A DNA stretch of 7,005 nt from Actinomycetales bacterium (GCA_012838715.1 DUOR01000171.1:1-7005); one strand, 5' to 3'. Shown: positions 1-6,156, counted from the stretch's first letter. Program-made: numbers and translations. The notes: a model not told the origin generated them from the letters alone.

Positions 1-2
1 AG

Positions 3-62
3 GACGCCGAGGAAACGCTTCTCGAAGCCTCGGAAACCGACGGGCCGCCGGGGAAATCGTGA
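3..62 (+). CDS. Possible 3' end of an upstream gene (partial, unidentified)
   Basis: A plus-strand reading frame is open from the left edge and stops at TGA 60-62. It gives 19 residues ending in an acidic, then Gly/Pro-containing tail (DAEETLLEASETDGPPGKS). The stop lies 24 nt before a strong hairpin, which fits the end of a gene followed by a terminator. Too little is present to name a family. The other two plus frames are also open here, so the choice of frame rests on stop position and context only. The gene would be convergent with the tRNA-Leu on the other strand. Confidence 0.35.
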   Translation, partial: DAEETLLEASETDGPPGKS

Positions 63-85
63 ACGACGGCGCACGGAAGAAAGAA

Positions 86-119
86 GGAGGCCCCGGACTC
101 TTTCGAATCCGGGGCCTCC
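86..119. terminator. Rho-independent terminator, probably bidirectional
   Basis: A perfect 12-bp G+C-rich inverted repeat (86-97 pairing with 108-119) encloses a 10-nt loop at 98-107. Read on the minus strand, it follows the tRNA-Leu by only 6 nt and is followed by a T-rich run (the complement of 79-85, CTTTCTT-like), so it looks like the tRNA terminator. Read on the plus strand, it lies 24 nt after the possible stop at 62 and is followed by a shorter T-run (CGTTT). A shared terminator between convergent units is the simplest reading. The structure is visible; its two-way activity is inferred. Confidence 0.8.
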
Positions 120-125
120 CGTTTG

Positions 126-208
126 TGGGCGAAGGGGGACTTGAACCCCCACGTCCCGAAGGACACTGGCACCTGAAGCCAGCGCGTCTGCCATTCCGCC
201 ACTCGCCC
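126..208 (-). tRNA. tRNA-Leu, anticodon CAG
   Basis: This gene encodes the leucine tRNA that reads CUG codons, an abundant codon in this high-GC genome. On the minus strand the acceptor stem GGGCGAG pairs with TTCGCCC, with a G-T pair at its base. The T arm is five G-C pairs around TTCAAGT (134-150). The anticodon stem CTGGC/GCCAG (166-170 with 178-182) frames the loop TTCAGGT, whose anticodon CAG is the complement of 173-175. A long variable arm (TGTCCTTCGGGACGT-like) marks a class II tRNA. The discriminator base is A, as expected for Leu. No CCA is encoded; the bases that follow are CAA. G follows the anticodon, as usual for Leu isoacceptors. Confidence 0.96.
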
Positions 209-223
209 GTGGCAACGAGGAAT

Positions 224-229
224 ACTTTA
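224..229 (-). promoter_or_regulatory. Likely -10 element of the tRNA-Leu promoter
   Basis: On the minus strand the hexamer TAAAGT matches the actinobacterial -10 pattern TANANT. It would start transcription near 217, giving a leader of roughly 9 nt before the tRNA. No convincing -35 hexamer is found at 16-18 bp; the nearest candidate, TTGGTG (249-254), is 19 bp away. Weak -35 boxes are common in corynebacterial promoters. Confidence 0.45.
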
Positions 230-382
230 ACACCCGCCTGCGCGCATCCACCAAATCCCCAGGCCACGGTACATTTTTCGGGGCCTTTGACGGGGCGTCG
301 GAAAGTACGCGGGAATCGGCCGCGGCCGGGCGGCACGCGCACGGCACGGGCCGAATCCGTCGGGCCCATGCGCTAACGGCCG

Positions 383-410
383 TTCGCACGGGCACCTCCA
401 CCCCTATACT
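383..410 (+). promoter_or_regulatory. Predicted promoter of the fhaA-to-pknA operon
   Basis: A near-consensus -10 hexamer TATACT (405-410) is preceded at 16 bp by TTCGCA (383-388), which matches TTGACA at four of six positions. This is the best housekeeping-type promoter on the plus strand in the window. Transcription would start near 416-418, leaving an untranslated leader of about 85 nt before the ATG at 502. Because the genes downstream are tightly spaced, it probably drives the whole operon. Confidence 0.7.
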
Positions 411-501
411 GGTGCACGCACACGCGATCGAAGGCATCGCACCGACACGACCCACGCCACCCGCGACGGTGGTCCGGGGGATAGGCGAAACGACCACACA
501 G

Positions 502-1380
502 ATGGACTTCCTGGGACGCATCCGCAAGCTCGACAGCTCGCTGCAGCGCGGGCTCGACAACAGCTTCGCGCGCGTTTTCGGCGGCAAGGTCGTGTCCAAC
601 GAGCTGGAGGAATGCCTGAAGCAGGAGGCCGAGGACTTCCTGATGCAGGACGAGAACGGCCGCTTCCTGGCGCCGAACGAGTACCGCATCGGCGTCAGCC
701 CGAAGGACTTCGAGAACCTGTCCAGCCAGCAGGCCAACCTGCCCTCCGAACTCGCCGACCAAATGAGCCGCTACTGCCGCAACAACGGCTGGTCGCTGCC
801 CGGCTCGGTCACCGTGCAGGTGCAGCAGGTCGAATCGCTGCACACCGGCCAGCTGAAAACCGCGAGCAACTTCGCCGAGGGCTTCCGCGCCAAATCCGGG
901 TTCGTCGGCCCCGACCGGGACCCCGCCACCGAGGCGCGGCAGGTCGAGGAACCCGCCGTCCCCCCGGCCTCCGCGCCCGCTCCCCCGCCGGCCCCGGCAC
1001 CGACGCCGGATCCCGCCGAATCGTGGGGCACCTCCCCGTCGGAAAGCAGGCCGGTGCAGGTCCCGCCCGGACCGGCCACCCCCGACGGACCCGCGACGAC
1101 GGTGGTGCTGCTCCTGCAGGACGGCTCCAACCGCAAGTTCGAGGTCAAGCCCGGGTCCAACATCATCGGCCGCGGCACCGTCGCCGACTTCCGCCTGCCG
1201 GACACGGGCGTTTCCCGCCAGCACGCCGAAATCACGTGGGACGGCCGCGACGCCGTCCTGGTGGACCTGCACTCGACTAATGGCACGATGGTCAACGATT
1301 CACCCATCGACAACTGGCTCCTGGCCGACGGCGACGTGATCTCCATGGGCCATTCGGTCATGGAGGTCCAGATCCGCTGA
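502..1380 (+). CDS. fhaA: FHA domain-containing protein FhaA (DUF3662 + FHA)
   Basis: This is a cytoplasmic phospho-threonine-binding adaptor of the PknA/PknB signalling system. In mycobacteria the FhaA FHA domain binds phosphorylated MviN (MurJ) and restrains peptidoglycan synthesis. The 292-residue product has an N-terminal DUF3662 domain (about 1-115, with LAPNEY and RVFGG motifs), a Pro/Ala-rich linker (about 151-173) and a C-terminal FHA domain (about 199-292). FHA signature residues are present: Gly-Arg at 223-224, Ser238 and His241 in SRQH, and Asn260-Gly261 in STNGT. I chose ATG 502 rather than the in-frame GTG at 412 because that GTG lies upstream of the predicted transcription start and because the family begins near this Met (MDFLGRIRKL). 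No good Shine-Dalgarno sits at the usual distance from 502; GGGGGATAGG is 17-26 nt away. An in-frame GTG at 469 is a less likely alternative. It is the first gene of the operon. Confidence 0.93.
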   Translation: MDFLGRIRKLDSSLQRGLDNSFARVFGGKVVSNELEECLKQEAEDFLMQDENGRFLAPNEYRIGVSPKDFENLSSQQANLPSELADQMSRYCRNNGWSLPGSVTVQVQQVESLHTGQLKTASNFAEGFRAKSGFVGPDRDPATEARQVEEPAVPPASAPAPPPAPAPTPDPAESWGTSPSESRPVQVPPGPATPDGPATTVVLLLQDGSNRKFEVKPGSNIIGRGTVADFRLPDTGVSRQHAEITWDGRDAVLVDLHSTNGTMVNDSPIDNWLLADGDVISMGHSVMEVQIR

Positions 1381-1439
1381 CGGGCGGCGCCCACCCCAAC
1401 GCGCAACAATGGGCGGCGTCGCCAAGGACGACCGCAACG

Positions 1440-1446
1440 AGGAGGT
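1440..1446 (+). promoter_or_regulatory. Strong ribosome binding site of fhaB
   Basis: AGGAGGT is a full-strength Shine-Dalgarno placed 6 nt before GTG 1453, and it settles that start. The 72-nt gap after fhaA shows no recognisable promoter or terminator. It contains two copies of GGGCGGCG (1382-1389 and 1411-1418). fhaB therefore appears to be co-transcribed with fhaA but translated from its own site. Confidence 0.85.
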
Positions 1447-1452
1447 AAGAAC

Positions 1453-1920
1453 GTGGAGGCGATTGTCTTCCTGCTGTCCCGCATCGGCGTTCTGGTCGTG
1501 CTGTGGTTCTTCATCTGGATGACCCTGCGGGCACTGCGCGCCGACGCGAACGCGGCCTCCGGCCTGCGCCCCGTGCGCGCCGTCCCCGTCGCCCAGGGCC
1601 GCGGCCGGCCGTTCCAGCGGTCGCAGACCCCGCACCAGCTGCTGGTCACCGCGGGGCCGCTCGCCGGTTCCCGCATGAACCTGGACAACCAGCGGGAAAT
1701 CACCATCGGCCGCGCCGATGACTCCGCCTTCGTCCTCAACGACGATTACGCCTCCTCGCACCACGCGCGCCTGCTGCCCCGCGGCGGCGAGTGGTTCCTC
1801 GAGGATCTCGACTCCCGCAACGGCACGTTCCTCAACGGCCAGCGCGTCGAGCAGCCCGAGAAGCTCCAGCCGGGCATGGAAATCCGCATTGGCCGAACGA
1901 CTCTGAGGTTGCAGCCGTGA
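1453..1920 (+). CDS. fhaB: Membrane-anchored FHA domain protein FhaB (FipA)
   Basis: This small phospho-threonine reader is tethered to the membrane. In mycobacteria the FhaB/FipA protein is a PknA substrate linked to FtsZ and FtsQ at division. The 155-residue product has one N-terminal transmembrane segment (about 4-24, IVFLLSRIGVLVVLWFF), a basic linker (about 26-60) and a C-terminal FHA domain (about 62-155). The FHA residues are intact: Arg87 in IGRADD, Ser101-Ser102 and His104 in SSHHA, Asn123-Gly124 in SRNGTF, and Asn128-Gly129. The domain should face the cytoplasm. It starts at GTG 1453 behind a strong ribosome binding site. Its TGA (1918-1920) overlaps the pstP start as GTGA. Length and layout are typical of the family. 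Confidence 0.95.
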   Translation: MEAIVFLLSRIGVLVVLWFFIWMTLRALRADANAASGLRPVRAVPVAQGRGRPFQRSQTPHQLLVTAGPLAGSRMNLDNQREITIGRADDSAFVLNDDYASSHHARLLPRGGEWFLEDLDSRNGTFLNGQRVEQPEKLQPGMEIRIGRTTLRLQP

Positions 1921-3368
1921 CATTTGCGCTCGATTACGCCGCCCTGTCCGACCGCGGCCTGGTACGGCAGAACAACGAGGACTCCGGTTACGCGGGTCCC
2001 CGCCTGCTGGCCATCGCCGACGGGATGGGCGGCCATGCGGCGGGTGAGGTGGCGTCGCAGCTGATGATCGCCTCCCTGTCGAAGCTCGACGCCGACCAGC
2101 CGGGCGACGACCTCCTCGACGCGCTGTCCATGTCGTGCGCCGAGGGCAACGCCTCCATCGCCGCGGAAATCGAGGCGAACCCGAAGACGGAGGGCATGGG
2201 CACGACCCTGACCTCCCTGCTTTTCGACGGTGGCCGCGTCGGCCTGTGCCACGTCGGCGACTCCCGCGGTTACCTGCTCCGCGACGGCGAGCTGACGCAG
2301 ATCACCCGCGACGACACGTACGTGCAGTCCCTCGTCGACGAGGGGCAGCTCAGCGAGGATGAGGCGCACGTGCACCCGCAGCGGTCGCTCATCCTGAAGG
2401 CCCTGACGGGCCGGCCGGTGGAGCCGACGCTGAAGTACCGGGAGGTCCGCGAGGGCGACCGTTACCTGCTGTGCTCGGACGGCCTGTCCGACCCGGTGTC
2501 CGCCGACACCATCGCCGAGGCGCTCGCCGAGGGTTCGCCTTCCGACGCCGCGGCGCGGCTGGTCGACCTGGCGCTGCGTTCCGGGGGCCCCGACAACATC
2601 ACCGTCATCATCGCCGACGTCGTCGACTCCGGTCAGCGGACGCCGGCCGAGCCGGTGCTCGCGGGCGCGCTCGGCGACGTCGACGTGGAGACGCCGCGGC
2701 CGAACACGTCGGCCGGCCGGGCGGCGGCGATGCGCCCGAAGGCCGATCAGGCCAAGGCCGTCACCGCCGAACCCGACGCCACTCCCCCGAAGGTCCGCGG
2801 CCGTTGGCTGGTGGCCACCGTGGTGGTGCTGGCGCTGATCGCCGCGGCGGGCCTCGCCGTGTGGGGCTGGCAGCGCAACGACTCGATGTACCACCTGGCC
2901 ACCGACGACGGGGTGATCGAGGTCAAGCACGGGGTGTCCGGCAGCATCCTCGGGATTTCGTTGAGCTCGCACCACCAGTACATTTGCCTTTCCGACGACA
3001 ACGAGGTCACCCTGCCGGACCCGGCGTCCGGCCGGGAGGACCTCGACTGCCACCTGATGACGCCCGAGGATCTGCGCCCCTCGGCGCGGGCCCAGCTCGA
3101 CGGGCTGCCCGCGGACTCCTACGACGAGGTCCGCGACCAAATCACGCGGCTGGCGCAGGAGGCCCTGCCGGTGTGCCTGACCCTCTCCCCCGGGGAGGCG
3201 GTAGGTGAGCCGGGCGCCGACGGCGCAGAGGGCACCGATGGCGCGGAAGGCGCGGAAGGAACGGAGCCCGGCGCGGAAGGCGCCGCGGGGCCGGAGGAAG
3301 CGACGACGGAAAGGGACGGGTCCACCGGGGCGCGACCCGGTGAGAACTGCAGGGAGGTGACGTCATGA
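1917..3368 (+). CDS. pstP: PP2C-family Ser/Thr protein phosphatase PstP (Ppp)
   Basis: This metal-dependent phosphatase removes phosphate from PknA, PknB and their targets. The 483-residue product has a cytoplasmic PP2C domain (about 5-237), a linker (about 238-293), one transmembrane helix (297-318) and an outer C-terminal domain. PP2C motifs are all seen: RQNNED (17-22), ADGMGGH with Asp35, GMGTTL (93-98), VGDSR with Asp115, SDGLSD with Asp188, and GPDN with Asp226. These acidic residues bind the two catalytic metals, so the enzyme should be active. The outer part has four Cys (357, 378, 420, 478), possibly disulfide-bonded, and an unusual Ala-Glu-Gly repeat tail (about 433-461). The start is GTG 1917, which overlaps the fhaB stop as GTGA, with GAGG at 1905-1908 8 nt upstream; translation is probably coupled. 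The stop overlaps the rodA ATG. Confidence 0.96.
   Translation: MTFALDYAALSDRGLVRQNNEDSGYAGPRLLAIADGMGGHAAGEVASQLMIASLSKLDADQPGDDLLDALSMSCAEGNASIAAEIEANPKTEGMGTTLTSLLFDGGRVGLCHVGDSRGYLLRDGELTQITRDDTYVQSLVDEGQLSEDEAHVHPQRSLILKALTGRPVEPTLKYREVREGDRYLLCSDGLSDPVSADTIAEALAEGSPSDAAARLVDLALRSGGPDNITVIIADVVDSGQRTPAEPVLAGALGDVDVETPRPNTSAGRAAAMRPKADQAKAVTAEPDATPPKVRGRWLVATVVVLALIAAAGLAVWGWQRNDSMYHLATDDGVIEVKHGVSGSILGISLSSHHQYICLSDDNEVTLPDPASGREDLDCHLMTPEDLRPSARAQLDGLPADSYDEVRDQITRLAQEALPVCLTLSPGEAVGEPGADGAEGTDGAEGAEGTEPGAEGAAGPEEATTERDGSTGARPGENCREVTS
3213..3299 (+). repeat. Acidic Ala-Glu-Gly repeat tract within pstP
   Basis: Near its C-terminus PstP carries a low-complexity run (residues about 433-461) built from GAEG, GADG and GTDG units. 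The DNA shows three copies of the 9-mer GGCGCGGAA (3240-3248, 3249-3257, 3270-3278), two of them in perfect tandem. The tract keeps the reading frame because the unit is nine bases. It lies outside the membrane, after the folded outer domain and before the final Cys478. Its function is unknown; a flexible acidic spacer in the wall zone is a guess. Confidence 0.75.
3353..3357 (+). promoter_or_regulatory. Ribosome binding site of rodA inside pstP
   Basis: GGAGG (extending to GGAGGTGA, 3353-3360) lies 7 nt before ATG 3365 within the last codons of pstP. It is the strongest internal ribosome binding site in the overlapping part of the operon and fixes the rodA start, which overlaps the pstP stop as ATGA. 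Confidence 0.8.
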
Positions 3369-4720
3369 CCGCGACGCCAGTCAAAGCCGCGCGCCCGGGG
3401 CGGACCCGGGAGCTGCTGATGCTGCTCCTCGCCGGGGTGGTGACCCTCCTGGCGCTGTTGTCCACCGAACTTGGACTGGGCAACGCCGCCACCGTCGAGC
3501 TGCTGTGGATCGTCGGCGGGTTCATCCTCGTCTTCACGGTGGCGCACCTGATCCTGCGTTTCTTCGCGCCGTGGTCCGACCAGACGATCCTGCCCATCGT
3601 GGCGGCGCTGAACGGCCTGGGCCTGGTGATGATCCACCGGCTCGACGTGGCCAACGGCACCACGCTGGTGCGCAGCCAGGTGATGTGGACGGTGCTGGGC
3701 ATCATCATGTTCACCGCCGTGATGGTGCTGCTGCGGGATCACCGATCCCTGTCGCGGTACAGCTACATCCTCGGGCTGGTCGGCCTGTTCCTGCTGGCGC
3801 TGCCGCTGGTGTGGCCGTCGAGCATCAACTCCGACGCCCGCATCTGGATTTCCATCGGTCCGTTCTCCGTCCAGCCGGGCGAGTTCGCCAAGGTGCTGCT
3901 GCTGATCTTCTTCGCGCAGCTGCTGGTGAACAAGCGCTCCCTGTTCAACGTGGCGGGCAAGCGCGTCCTCGGCATGGACTTCCCGCGCCTGCGCGACCTC
4001 GGCCCGATCCTCGTGGTCTGGGGCATCGCCCTGGTCATCATGGCGCTGCAGAACGACTTCGGTCCGGCGCTGCTGCTGTTCGGCACGGTGCTCGGCATGC
4101 TCTTCATCGCGACGTCGAGGGCGTCGTGGCTGGTGATCGGCCTGCTCCTCGTCGCCGTCGGCGGCTTCGGCGTGTACCAGGTGTCCGCCAAGATCCAGGA
4201 TCGCGTCGCCCACTTCATGGACCCGATCGGCAACTACGACGTCGGCGGCTACCAGCTGTCGCAGGCCCTGTTCGGCATGAGCTGGGGCGGCGTCACCGGT
4301 TCCGGCCTGGGCAACGGCTACCCGCAGAACGTGCCGGTCGCCCACTCGGACTTCATCCTCGCCTCCTTCGGCGAGGAGCTGGGCTTCGTGGGCCTGGCCG
4401 CCATCATCCTGCTGTTCGGCGTGCTCGTCGCCCGCGGCATGAACGCCTCCATGCAGGTGCGCGATTCCTTCGGCAAGCTGCTCGCCTCGGGCCTGTCGCT
4501 GACCGTGGCGATCCAGCTTTTCGTCGTCGTCGCCGGCATTTCGGCGATGATGCCGCTGACCGGCCTGACCACCCCGTTCATGTCGGCGGGCGGTTCCTCG
4601 CTGCTGGCGAACTACATCCTGGTGGCCGTCCTGCTGCGCATCTCCGACTCCGCCCGGCGTCCCTGGGGCGCCGGGGCGCAGGCTCCGGCCGAGGCCGATG
4701 AGGCGGTGGCCGCGCGATGA
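3365..4720 (+). CDS. rodA: SEDS-family peptidoglycan glycosyltransferase RodA (FtsW/RodA/SpoVE)
   Basis: This integral membrane enzyme polymerises lipid II into glycan strands for elongation. In corynebacteria that growth is at the cell poles, without MreB. The 451-residue product has about twelve hydrophobic segments (for example 17-33, 45-66, 105-123, 132-150, 173-188, 212-228, 230-250, 254-272, 340-357, 374-396 and 409-426). The SEDS hallmarks are seen: ARIWISIG (158-165) followed by QPGEFAK (170-176), the large outer loop with Asp286 in MDP before GGYQLSQALFG (294-304), GSGLGNG (312-318), the SDF and GEELG stretch (328-340), and TPFMSAGGSSL (403-413) near the end. The conserved Asp of that loop is considered catalytic in SEDS enzymes. 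It overlaps pstP and pbpA by 4 nt at either end. Pairing with pbpA is the usual SEDS-class B PBP arrangement. FtsW is a paralogue, but this location identifies RodA. Confidence 0.97.
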   Translation: MTATPVKAARPGRTRELLMLLLAGVVTLLALLSTELGLGNAATVELLWIVGGFILVFTVAHLILRFFAPWSDQTILPIVAALNGLGLVMIHRLDVANGTTLVRSQVMWTVLGIIMFTAVMVLLRDHRSLSRYSYILGLVGLFLLALPLVWPSSINSDARIWISIGPFSVQPGEFAKVLLLIFFAQLLVNKRSLFNVAGKRVLGMDFPRLRDLGPILVVWGIALVIMALQNDFGPALLLFGTVLGMLFIATSRASWLVIGLLLVAVGGFGVYQVSAKIQDRVAHFMDPIGNYDVGGYQLSQALFGMSWGGVTGSGLGNGYPQNVPVAHSDFILASFGEELGFVGLAAIILLFGVLVARGMNASMQVRDSFGKLLASGLSLTVAIQLFVVVAGISAMMPLTGLTTPFMSAGGSSLLANYILVAVLLRISDSARRPWGAGAQAPAEADEAVAAR

Positions 4721-6156
4721 ACAAGTCCATCCGCCAGGTCATGGTCTTCATCCTGGTCCTCATCGTCCTGCTGCTGGCCAACCTCACGTGGGTGCAGGCC
4801 TTCCGCACCGAGACCTACGCCCAGAACCCGCTGAACTCCCGCCAGTTCCTGGAGGAGAAGTCCCGCCCGCGCGGCCAGATCAGCGCCGGCGGCGAGATCC
4901 TCGCCCGCTCGGAGCTGGGCGACGACGGCTACTACAGCCGCATTTACGACGCCTACCCCGAGGCGTACGCGCCGGTGGAGGGCTACCTCTCCGACATCTA
5001 CGGCGCCTCCGGCCTGGAGCGTTCGCAGAACGACATCCTCAACGGCTCCGACCCGTCCCTGTTCGCCTCCCGCGCCATGGACACGATCACGGGCCGCGGG
5101 CAGCAGGGCGCGAACCTGGAGCTGACCCTCATCCCGGAGGCCCAGATCACTGCCTACGAGGCGCTGGCGGACAACGGCTACGTCGGCTCGATCGTGGCCA
5201 TGCGCCCGTCGACGGGCGAGATCCTGGCCATGGCGTCGACGCCGTCGTACGACCCGAACGACATCGCCCGCAACGACGAGGAAATCTGGCAGGAACTGAA
5301 TCAGGCGGAGGATTCGCCGCTGCTGAACCACGCGACGCAGGTGCCGCTGCCCCCGGGCTCGACCTTCAAGGTGCTCACCACCATCGCCGCCATCGAGAAC
5401 GGCGCCGGCCCGGACACCCCGGTCACGGCCGCCGCGTCGGTGACGCTGCCGGGCACCAACACCCAGCTGGAGAACTACGGCGGCCAGGCCTGCGGAGGCG
5501 GTGGCACGACGACGCTGCGGACGGCGTTCGCGCGCTCGTGCAACACCGCCTTCGCCGAGCTGTCCGTCGAAACCGGCGCCGATCCGCTGCGCGACGTCGC
5601 CGACCGGTTCGGCGTCGGTGACGAGTTCGACGGCCTGGGCGTGCCGCAGCAGGCGTCGACCATCGGCGAGATCCCGGACGACGCGGCCCTGGCGCAGACC
5701 TCCATCGGCCAGCGCGACGTATCCTTCACCCCGCTGCAGAACGCCATCATCGCGGCGACCATCGCCAACGGCGGCGTCCGCATGGAGCCCCATCTGGTCA
5801 GTTCGGTGCAGGGCCAGGATCTGTCGGTCCTGGACACCACCGACCCGGAGGAAATCAACCAGGCCATCCACGAGGACACCGCGGCGATGATGACGGAGCT
5901 GATGCGCGCGTCGGAAAGCCAGTCCGGCGGCAACGGCTCGCGCATCGCGTCGAAGACGGGCACCGCGGAGCACGGCACCGACCGCGGCGTCCTCGCGCCG
6001 CACGTCTGGTACATCGCGTTCGCCCCGGATTCGGACGTCGCCGTTGCGGTGGTCGTCGAGTCCGGCGGCGGCCAGGGCGGCGGCGCCACCGGCGGTTCGG
6101 TGGCCGCGCCGCTGGGCCGCGACGTCATCGATGCCGTGGAAAGGGCGGGGCGGTGA
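4717..6156 (+). CDS. pbpA: Class B penicillin-binding protein PbpA (peptidoglycan transpeptidase)
   Basis: This membrane-anchored D,D-transpeptidase crosslinks peptidoglycan made by its partner RodA and is a beta-lactam target. The 479-residue product has an N-terminal transmembrane helix (about 8-28), a dimerisation-type region with RPRGQI (50-55), and a transpeptidase domain (about 155-479). Active-site motifs are complete: STFK with nucleophile Ser215 and Lys218, SCN at 274-276, and KTG at 413-415. Cys259 and Cys275 flank the second motif region and could form a disulfide outside the cell. A Gly-rich stretch (449-460) precedes the final helix. Its ATG overlaps the rodA TGA as ATGA; only a weak ribosome binding site is seen (GGTGG, 4705-4709), so translation is probably coupled. 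In mycobacteria PbpA is a PknB substrate. Length is typical for the family. Confidence 0.97.
   Translation: MNKSIRQVMVFILVLIVLLLANLTWVQAFRTETYAQNPLNSRQFLEEKSRPRGQISAGGEILARSELGDDGYYSRIYDAYPEAYAPVEGYLSDIYGASGLERSQNDILNGSDPSLFASRAMDTITGRGQQGANLELTLIPEAQITAYEALADNGYVGSIVAMRPSTGEILAMASTPSYDPNDIARNDEEIWQELNQAEDSPLLNHATQVPLPPGSTFKVLTTIAAIENGAGPDTPVTAAASVTLPGTNTQLENYGGQACGGGGTTTLRTAFARSCNTAFAELSVETGADPLRDVADRFGVGDEFDGLGVPQQASTIGEIPDDAALAQTSIGQRDVSFTPLQNAIIAATIANGGVRMEPHLVSSVQGQDLSVLDTTDPEEINQAIHEDTAAMMTELMRASESQSGGNGSRIASKTGTAEHGTDRGVLAPHVWYIAFAPDSDVAVAVVVESGGGQGGGATGGSVAAPLGRDVIDAVERAGR
6138..6145 (+). promoter_or_regulatory. Ribosome binding site that favours the GTG start of pknA
   Basis: GGAAAGGG lies 7 nt before GTG 6153 but 13 nt before the in-frame ATG 6159. 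The spacing, together with the GTGA overlap with the pbpA stop seen at other junctions of this operon, favours GTG 6153. The two options differ by only two residues. Confidence 0.6.

Larger units (their letters stand above)
209..501. other. Divergent intergenic region between tRNA-Leu and fhaA
   Basis: This stretch holds the predicted tRNA promoter (minus strand) and the fhaA promoter and leader (plus strand). Between them is a G+C-rich segment with an imperfect 10-bp inverted repeat (GGAATCGGCC at 312-321 and GGCCGAATCC at 349-358, one mismatch, 27-nt spacer), ending about 25 bp upstream of the fhaA -35 box. The leader contains a 5-bp hairpin CCACC/GGTGG (457-461 with 468-472). I see no gene here. 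Open frames crossing it are high-GC shadows and run through the antisense of the tRNA. Confidence 0.6.

Noticed and set aside
287..315. TTGACG at 287-292 as a second plus-strand promoter
   Set aside because: No acceptable -10 hexamer lies 16-18 bp downstream (the sequence there is CGGGAA).
59..376. Open frame of 105 codons starting at GTG 59
   Set aside because: It runs through the terminator hairpin and antisense through the whole tRNA-Leu gene, and its product has no recognisable domain.
373..1272. Long minus-strand open frame opposite fhaA
   Set aside because: It is antisense to a well-supported FHA protein; the Arg/Gly/Ala/Val-rich product is typical of a high-GC shadow frame.
1409..1453. 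ATG at 1409 between fhaA and fhaB as a small gene or earlier fhaB start
   Set aside because: It is not in frame with fhaB, has no ribosome binding site, and reads into an Arg/Ser/Cys-rich shadow frame.
1746..3140. Minus-strand open frame of 464 codons opposite fhaB and pstP
   Set aside because: Covers two clear genes on the plus strand; composition is His/Arg/Gly-rich without motifs.
3119..4345. Minus-strand open frame of 408 codons opposite rodA
   Set aside because: Product is a Gln/His/Arg-rich mirror of a hydrophobic membrane protein; no domain seen.
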